37,476 nt of DNA from an uncultured Clostridia bacterium (GTDB lineage: Bacteria; Bacillota; Clostridia; Oscillospirales; Ruminococcaceae). The DNA lies in assembly GCA_937891895.1 (NCBI GenBank), contig CALATN010000017.1:1-37476 (forward strand), given 5' to 3'. Positions 32,807-37,476 of this stretch are shown here, piece by piece (position 1 is the first letter of the stretch; each line of letters opens with the position of its first letter). The notes under the pieces are model-generated. The model had not been told where the DNA came from. It did no database searches and worked only from the letters and a program-made list of their open reading frames with translations. The position numbers and the translations under genes were made by a program.

Positions 32807-33478
32807 ATGTTCAAAATACTTGTAGTTGAAGATGAGCAGGAAATGAACCGAACAGTCTGCACATTTCTTAATAACAGCGGATATGAAGCAACCGGATGCA
32901 TTTCAGCTGAAGATGCCTATGATGCCATGTACGAAACGGTTTTTGACATTATCATTTCAGATATTATGATGCCCGATGTTGACGGATTTGAATTTGCAAA
33001 AACAGTACGGTCGCTCAATAACGAAATACCGATTTTATTTATGACGGCACGTGATGATCTTTCCTCAAAGCAACGTGGTTATCGTGTAGGAATTGACGAC
33101 TATATGGTAAAGCCTATCGACCTTGATGAATTGATTTTGCATATAGGTGCACTTCTGCGTCGTGCCAAAATCGCTTCAAGCAGAAAGCTGGAAATCGGAA
33201 GCTTTATTATGGATGCTGACGAGCATACTGCTTACCTTGACAATAAAGAAATCCCAATGACAGCGAGAGAATTTTCCATATTGTACAAGCTGCTTTCTTA
33301 CCCTAAAAAGACCTTTACACGTACACAGCTTATGGACGAATTCTGGGACGCTGACACTGAAACAGCTCCCCGTGCTGTCGATGTATATATGACAAAGCTT
33401 AGAAGCAAACTGTCCGAATGCAATGCCTTCGAAATCGTGACAGTACACGGACTTGGCTACAAGGCGGTGCTGAAATGA
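32807..33478 (+). CDS. OmpR-family response regulator
   Basis: A 223-residue regulator with receiver residues VEDEQ (7-11), D52 in IISDIMMPDVDG, T80 in FMTARDD and K102 in VKPIDL, and a C-terminal winged helix with PMTAREFSILYKLLS, QLMDEFWDADTETAP and VDVYMTKLRSKL. ATG 32807 has TTGGAGGT upstream. The stop overlaps the kinase start by four bases. The signal is unknown; the downstream genes suggest control of two small membrane proteins encoded in the same operon. Confidence 0.95.
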   Translation: MFKILVVEDEQEMNRTVCTFLNNSGYEATGCISAEDAYDAMYETVFDIIISDIMMPDVDGFEFAKTVRSLNNEIPILFMTARDDLSSKQRGYRVGIDDYMVKPIDLDELILHIGALLRRAKIASSRKLEIGSFIMDADEHTAYLDNKEIPMTAREFSILYKLLSYPKKTFTRTQLMDEFWDADTETAPRAVDVYMTKLRSKLSECNAFEIVTVHGLGYKAVLK

Positions 33479-34560
33479 AATATAAAAAAATTATTCACGT
33501 TCTGAACAACTGGTTTGTATTCTTCCTCATTGCGGCTTTTGTAGTAACCTGTTGTATGACGCTGTTCATAACAGTAATCTCTGAAACCCTTGATCTTACT
33601 TTTACCGAAGAAAACATCTCTATGGCGGCAAAGCTTACCTTCGGCAACGTAGTGCTCATAAGTATGCTTTTTACAGTAATTGACGCAGTTCGGCGCAAAC
33701 TTATGGTTGACCGCCCCACAAAGCGTATTGTTTCGGCAGGCGAAAAAATTACAAATGGTGACTTCACTGTCCGAATCGAACCGCTGAATGATAATTATGC
33801 ATACGAAAGCTTCAACAATATCATTGACTGCTTCAATAAAATGGCTGAGGAACTGAACAGCGTTGAAACCCTTCGAACGGACTTTGTCGCAAACGTGTCC
33901 CACGAGCTTAAAACACCTCTTGCTGTAATTCAGAATTACGGAACAATGCTTCAGGGTGCAAACCTGCCTGAAGCAAAGCGGATTGAATATGCAAAGGGAG
34001 TAATTGATAATTCACGTAGGCTTGCAAGTCTGATTACAAATATTCTGAAGCTGAACAAGCTGGAAAATCAGCAGATTTTCCCTATATCGGAATATTTTGA
34101 TTTAAGCGAACAGCTTTGCCAGTCACTATTACAGTTCGAGGATGTATGGGAACAGAAAAACATTGATATTGAAACGGATATTGCGGAAAGCGTTTATATC
34201 CAATCTGATTCAGAGCTATTGTTGCTGGTGTGGAATAATCTTCTGTCCAATGCGTTCAAATTTACGGAAAGCGGCACAGTATCGGTTTCACTATCGGCAG
34301 ACGAATTTTTTGCGGAAATAAAGATTTCCGACACAGGCTGCGGAATTTCTTCAGAAACAGGTACACATATCTTCGAAAAATTCTATCAGGGTGACACATC
34401 TCACGCTATGCAGGGAAACGGTCTGGGACTTGCCCTCGTAAAGCGTGTTGTTGATATTATGCAGGGGGAAATTGCCGTGGAGAGCGAAGTTGGAAAGGGC
34501 AGCACCTTTACTGTAAAGCTTAAAAGGGGTGAAAATGTTGGAATGGAGAAAGATAATTGA
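33475..34560 (+). CDS. Sensor histidine kinase, short sensor type
   Basis: A 361-residue kinase with two membrane helices (about 12-36 and 55-73) and only ~18 residues outside, so it probably senses in the membrane or through a partner protein. HAMP (~76-128), HisKA with H143 in VSHELKTPLAVI, HATPase with NNLLSNAFKF, DTGCGIS and GNGLGLALVKRV. ATG 33475 overlaps the regulator stop (ATGA). The intramembrane type of sensor and the two membrane proteins downstream suggest a partner-dependent signal, which is inference. Confidence 0.94.
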   Translation: MKYKKIIHVLNNWFVFFLIAAFVVTCCMTLFITVISETLDLTFTEENISMAAKLTFGNVVLISMLFTVIDAVRRKLMVDRPTKRIVSAGEKITNGDFTVRIEPLNDNYAYESFNNIIDCFNKMAEELNSVETLRTDFVANVSHELKTPLAVIQNYGTMLQGANLPEAKRIEYAKGVIDNSRRLASLITNILKLNKLENQQIFPISEYFDLSEQLCQSLLQFEDVWEQKNIDIETDIAESVYIQSDSELLLLVWNNLLSNAFKFTESGTVSVSLSADEFFAEIKISDTGCGISSETGTHIFEKFYQGDTSHAMQGNGLGLALVKRVVDIMQGEIAVESEVGKGSTFTVKLKRGENVGMEKDN

Positions 34561-35437
34561 TTTACTTTATCCGCCTTTATGGGTAAAAATCCTGCTTACA
34601 CTGTTATGTACAGCAGCACTCCTTTTAATTTTTATCTGCGGTTACGAAGCACATCCAATTGCATATGCAGCTTACATTTTATCGTTCTACACTCTTACAG
34701 CAATCGTAATGAGCTGCATAAAAGCTGTACCAAAGCAGTACCGTGCCGCAAAGGACAAGGTCTATTCAAATCCCGTGGGCGAAAGACTTATGACGGATAT
34801 GAAGTTCCGCACTCATATTTCACTGTACAGCTCACTTGTGATAAACCTTCTGTATGTTGTGCTGAACGTTGTATTCGGTTTTTTATATCACACATCATGG
34901 TTTTTTGTACTTGCATTTTATTATGCAATTTTAGCAGCAATGCGTTTTCTGCTGGTTCGCTTTGTTAACCGTGTAGGTATAGGTGTAAACCGCTTTAAGG
35001 AGCTTTGCCGTTCACGGCTTTGCGGATATATTCTGCTGACTGTAAATCTTGCACTGTCAGGCACTATACTGATGATATTGTATCAGAACAAGGGGTACAG
35101 ATATCACGGTATACTTATATATGTTATGGCGGCATACACATTCTATATAACAACAACGGCAATCGTCAACCTTGTGAAATACAGAAAGCTTGGCAGTCCT
35201 GTAATGTCAATGACAAAGATTATCAGTATGGCAGCGGCACTGGTTTCCATGCTGTCGCTGGAAACGGCAATGTTCTCAGCATTCGGACAGGATATGTCCG
35301 AAGGAAATCAGCACCTTATGATTATTCTGACTGGTGCAGACGTAAGCATTGTCATTGTTACAATGTCCATCTACAGTATTGCAAAGAATTCAAAAGAAAT
35401 AAAAGGAATTATGGAGAATGATATCTATGGAAAATAA
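34535..35437 (+). CDS. Unknown eight-helix membrane protein
   Basis: A 300-residue protein that I do not assign to a named family. Eight hydrophobic helices are visible: about 14-35, 41-62, 90-115, 120-141, 160-183, 192-214, 226-250 and 260-283, arranged in pairs, with a basic loop KQYRAAKDKVYSNPVGERLM after helix 2. No signal peptide, ATP-binding or catalytic motif is seen. The start overlaps the kinase gene by 26 bases; ATG 34535 has AGGGG 7 nt upstream, while GTG 34529 is possible. Tight coupling to the kinase gene suggests it is a sensory partner or a target of the system. Confidence 0.75.
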   Translation: MLEWRKIIDLLYPPLWVKILLTLLCTAALLLIFICGYEAHPIAYAAYILSFYTLTAIVMSCIKAVPKQYRAAKDKVYSNPVGERLMTDMKFRTHISLYSSLVINLLYVVLNVVFGFLYHTSWFFVLAFYYAILAAMRFLLVRFVNRVGIGVNRFKELCRSRLCGYILLTVNLALSGTILMILYQNKGYRYHGILIYVMAAYTFYITTTAIVNLVKYRKLGSPVMSMTKIISMAAALVSMLSLETAMFSAFGQDMSEGNQHLMIILTGADVSIVIVTMSIYSIAKNSKEIKGIMENDIYGK

Positions 35438-35795
35438 AGAAACCTTCAGCTACACATACTCTGCCGCACAACAGGAGGAAATAAAGAAAATACGTGAGAA
35501 ATATATACCGAAGGAAGCTGACAAAATGGAACAACTACGTCGTCTTGATGCAGGTGCTTCCAAGAAAGGTACAACAATTTCACTTATTGCGGGAATTATT
35601 GGCACACTTATCATGGGAACAGGAATGTGCTGCTGTATGATATGGACAGATTATTTCGTTACGGGAATAATTATTGGTATTGCAGGAATTGCAATGATAT
35701 CAGTCGCATACCCGCTCTACAATCATATAACCAAAAGGGAACGTGAAAAAATTGCACCCGAAATAATACGTCTTACAGATGAACTGCTGAAATAA
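35427..35795 (+). CDS. Small two-helix membrane protein, unknown function
   Basis: A 122-residue protein. A charged N-terminal part (QQEEIKKIREKYIPKEADKMEQLRRLD, in two parts at 13-27 and 28-42) probably forms a coiled coil; two helices follow (about 52-75 and 82-103) with the glycine-rich GIIGTLIMGTG and GIIIGIAGIAMI patterns, then KREREKIAPEIIRLTDELLK. Similar small proteins are common in gut Firmicutes and are sometimes labelled dihydropteridine reductase, a name that the sequence does not support. Three in-frame ATGs are near; 35427 has the better distance to GGAG. It overlaps the eight-helix gene by 11 bases, so it belongs to the same operon. Confidence 0.8.
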   Translation: MENKETFSYTYSAAQQEEIKKIREKYIPKEADKMEQLRRLDAGASKKGTTISLIAGIIGTLIMGTGMCCCMIWTDYFVTGIIIGIAGIAMISVAYPLYNHITKREREKIAPEIIRLTDELLK

Positions 35796-35876
35796 AAAAC
35801 GCACTTAAAAATCGGCACGGTTCAGACTATTGTTTCTGTCAATTCAAATAACACTTAATTTACATTTTACAATACA

Positions 35877-35916
35877 AAAGCCAAGTCCCTCATCACTTTA
35901 TGCGGGACTTGGCTTT
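35877..35916. terminator. Hairpin terminator after the second regulator-kinase operon
   Basis: AAAGCCAAGTCCC (35877-35889) pairs with GGGACTTGGCTTT (35904-35916), a perfect 13-bp stem. The plus-strand tail is only moderately T-rich. The rest of 35796-36085 shows nothing but the promoter of the next gene. Confidence 0.75.
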
Positions 35917-36027
35917 GCTCTATAAACACACTTAGCACAAGCAATATAAAAATCGAACAATTGCCTTTCTCTTTTAGGTTATAGCACAGTCTTCCGCATA
36001 AACAGCAATAACAATCACATTATTCAC

Positions 36028-36056
36028 TTGCTTTATTGCAAATCTTGTGATATTAT
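36028..36056 (+). promoter_or_regulatory. Promoter of the AraC regulator gene
   Basis: TTGCTT (36028-36033) and TATTAT (36051-36056) with 17-bp spacing, 30 nt before ATG 36086. Confidence 0.6.
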
Positions 36057-36085
36057 AAATACAAATCAGATTAAGGAGAAACAAT

Positions 36086-36934
36086 ATGCGGCAAAAAACA
36101 CAACACTTTGATATAAGACAAACTATGCAGTGCAGCAAATATGAAATTTTCCATTATAATGAACCTGCTGCAACTGAAGTAAAGATTCATAATCATGATT
36201 TCTATGAAGTGTTTTTTCTTCTTGACGGGGATATTTCATATTGGATGGAAGGTGAAGTATACAACCTGAAAAAAGGAGATATACTTTTTATCGATCCTGT
36301 TACTCTTCACCGCCCTATTATACCTGATGCCACAGCTTCATATGAACGTATTGTACTGTGGATTGACAAAAGTTATCTTGAAAGCATTTCAACTGACAGA
36401 ATAAATCTTTCAGAATGCTTTGAAAATAAGTCTTCCTATCTTCTTCACCCCAATTCATCACAACGTGCTGATTTAACAGAAAAATTCAGTAACCTTGTGT
36501 ATGAATATTATTCTGACAAGTACGGTTCCGCCCTGTATGCCGATGGATTGTTCCTGCAGATTATGGTTGAGCTTAACAGAATGAGAACGACAGCCTACAA
36601 ACCTCACGCTTCAAAGGATTCCTCTCCCCTTGTTTCAAAGGTTGTTGAATACATAGGCGAACACTTTTATGAAAGCCTATCACTTGATGGACTTGCTGAA
36701 AGGTTTTATGTCAGCAAATATCATCTTTCTCATGAATTCAGCAGCAGTGTAGGTACAAGCGTTTACAGATATATTATGTTGAAACGTTTGACAGCTGCAA
36801 AGCATATGCTTATGAAAAATACTCCTCCAGGTGAAGTATACCTTCGCTGCGGATTCAGGGATTACACAAGCTTTTTCCGTGCATTCAAAGCAGAATACGG
36901 AATAAGTCCGAGAGATTATGCTTCCAGACTATAA
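36086..36934 (+). CDS. AraC-family regulator with cupin sensor
   Basis: A 282-residue regulator of the usual size. The N-terminal cupin (about 25-105) has KIHNHDFYEVFFLLDGDISYWMEG (KIHNHDFYEV; FFLLDGDISYWM) and KKGDILFIDPVTLHRP, the sugar-binding barrel of AraC/RhaR-type proteins. The C-terminal two-HTH domain has SLDGLAERFYVSKYHLSHEF and GEVYLRCGFRDYTSFFRAFKAEYGISPRDY. ATG 36086 has AAGGAG 8 nt upstream. Its target is not obvious, since the nearest carbohydrate gene on its right is only a remnant; it may once have controlled that glycoside hydrolase. Confidence 0.93.
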   Translation: MRQKTQHFDIRQTMQCSKYEIFHYNEPAATEVKIHNHDFYEVFFLLDGDISYWMEGEVYNLKKGDILFIDPVTLHRPIIPDATASYERIVLWIDKSYLESISTDRINLSECFENKSSYLLHPNSSQRADLTEKFSNLVYEYYSDKYGSALYADGLFLQIMVELNRMRTTAYKPHASKDSSPLVSKVVEYIGEHFYESLSLDGLAERFYVSKYHLSHEFSSSVGTSVYRYIMLKRLTAAKHMLMKNTPPGEVYLRCGFRDYTSFFRAFKAEYGISPRDYASRL

Positions 36935-37049
36935 CGAACCGCTTAAACAGATAGTTATAAAAATAAATCAGATTTCATTAAGACACAAGCGATTTACAGA
37001 GTCTTTTTCACTAAAGAAAATTTAAAACAGAATATCTGCCTGCAAAAAA
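36935..37049. other. Intergenic region without recognisable feature
   Basis: AT-rich sequence after the AraC gene; no promoter, repeat or coding frame could be supported before the terminator at 37050. Confidence 0.5.
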
Positions 37050-37085
37050 TGCACAAGACCGTCAAAAACGGACTTGTGCATTTTT
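37050..37085. terminator. Bidirectional terminator before gene remnants
   Basis: TGCACAAGACCG (37050-37061) pairs with CGGACTTGTGCA (37069-37080) with one A-A mismatch, and TTTTT follows on the plus strand; on the minus strand ATTTTTTG follows. It directly follows the stop of the GH42-like remnant, whose terminator it probably was. Confidence 0.8.
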
Positions 37086-37088
37086 AAT

Positions 37089-37262
37089 TTATTCTACATC
37101 AATTTTCATTTCAAAAGGTGCGAGAATCAAATTTTTTCCGTTGAAAATGAATTCCTGCTCTTTATTTGTATTATTGAAAATAAAGCGTGCAGTAATATCT
37201 TCATTTGTACGTGTGGTAATTTCTACATTATCAGGTATATTTTCAAAATACGCTATGCCGCT
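37089..37262 (-). pseudogene. Remnant of a glycoside hydrolase, GH42 beta-galactosidase C-terminus-like
   Basis: A 57-codon frame without start, closed upstream by TGA at 37265-37263. It reads IPDNVEITTRTNEDITARF, FIFNNTNKEQEFIF and LILAPFEMKIDVE, which matches the last beta-sandwich of GH42 beta-galactosidases (V-E-V-T-x-R, F-x-x-N-x-T, L-x-P-x-x-V). The catalytic barrel and all upstream sequence are gone. It lies next to an intact terminator, consistent with loss of the 5-prime part by deletion. Assignment to GH42 rests on this short pattern only. Confidence 0.55.
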
Positions 37263-37271
37263 TCAAAACTC

Positions 37272-37397
37272 ATGTGTATTTCTGTAAACAGTAATGTTTA
37301 CGCTGAACAGGAAACAGTTCAGATTACTGAATCGCCATCGGAAGAACAAAAATCTATTTCACCCTATATTTATGGCGTAAACAATTGTATAGATTAA
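37272..37397 (+). pseudogene. Remnant of a secreted enzyme N-terminus
   Basis: A 41-codon frame. It starts within what looks like the end of a signal peptide (SVNSNVYA), followed by an acidic linker and SISPYIYGVNN, a start typical of secreted glycoside hydrolases such as GH44, and then stops at 37397. There is no ribosome binding site before the ATG, and the upstream frame is antisense to the GH42-like remnant. It is probably a broken gene fragment; the GH44 suggestion is weak. Confidence 0.4.
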
Positions 37398-37412
37398 GTT
37401 TTATGCTATAAT
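37385..37412 (+). promoter_or_regulatory. Promoter pointing out of the window
   Basis: TTGTAT (37385-37390) and TGCTATAAT (37404-37412, extended -10) with 16-bp spacing, followed by AAGGACGG at 37427-37434. No start codon is visible before the window ends; a gene probably begins beyond it. Confidence 0.45.
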
Positions 37413-37476
37413 AAATTAATAACTCAAGGACGGTTATCTTATAAAAATTCAAAAAACATATTGACAAATCTCTATA

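Noticed and set aside
35427..35795. Dihydropteridine reductase
   Set aside because: The name is sometimes attached to similar small proteins, but the sequence is a short two-helix membrane protein with no nucleotide-binding or catalytic motif.

Overview
The window looks like chromosomal DNA of a low-to-mid-GC Firmicute, most likely an anaerobic gut Clostridia of the Ruminococcus/Oscillospiraceae type. The evidence is an AT-rich composition, AGGAGG-type ribosome binding sites, TTGACA/TATAAT promoters, a DUF1292 protein, plant-fibre enzymes (GH26 mannanase, GH74 xyloglucanase-like, CE1-like esterase, a GH42 remnant) and an unusually dense set of two-component systems. No rRNA, tRNA, CRISPR array, phage gene or intact insertion sequence was seen.

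Layout. 1-420: the C-terminal part of a DUF1292 protein runs head-on into a truncated gene. 200-4691 (minus): a signalling operon of hybrid histidine kinase with Hpt, DegV lipid-binding protein, and receiver-GGDEF protein cut off inside its GGDEF domain. 4919-7344 (plus): a three-gene metabolic operon (SDR dehydrogenase, FMN-dependent dehydrogenase-like protein with a changed active site, TIM-barrel sugar isomerase/epimerase). 7512-12675 (plus): FtsX-type ABC permease, ATPase, OmpR-type regulator and histidine kinase, with a repeat- and hairpin-rich spacer before the kinase. 12731-15212 (minus): a large regulator (sugar-binding-protein-like domain, degenerate GGDEF, AraC HTH) coupled to a small DUF3237-like protein. 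15383-20065 (plus): lipoprotein esterase, lipoprotein GH26 mannanase, then a GH74-like propeller enzyme without signal peptide. 20192-22819 (minus): a repeat-rich surface protein. 23190-29531 (plus): a complete phosphate operon pstS-pstC-pstA-pstB-phoU-phoP-phoR. 29634-32473 (minus): a three-gene ABC importer of the TrpXYZ type. 32807-35795 (plus): regulator, kinase and two unknown membrane proteins. 36086-36934: an AraC regulator. 37089-37476: remnants of two glycoside-hydrolase genes and a promoter pointing out of the window.

How it fits together. The esterase and mannanase would work on acylated mannan at the cell surface, probably under the divergent regulator; the GH74-like protein would act on imported or intracellular glucan and carries a cre-like site. 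The phosphate operon encodes both the uptake system and its own regulators. The most unusual point is that its PstS protein is circularly permuted: the half that normally comes second is encoded first. Other points worth attention are a hairpin that appears to bring a distant Shine-Dalgarno to a kinase start codon, a family of four near-identical bidirectional terminators, and mosaic gene fragments at both ends of the window.
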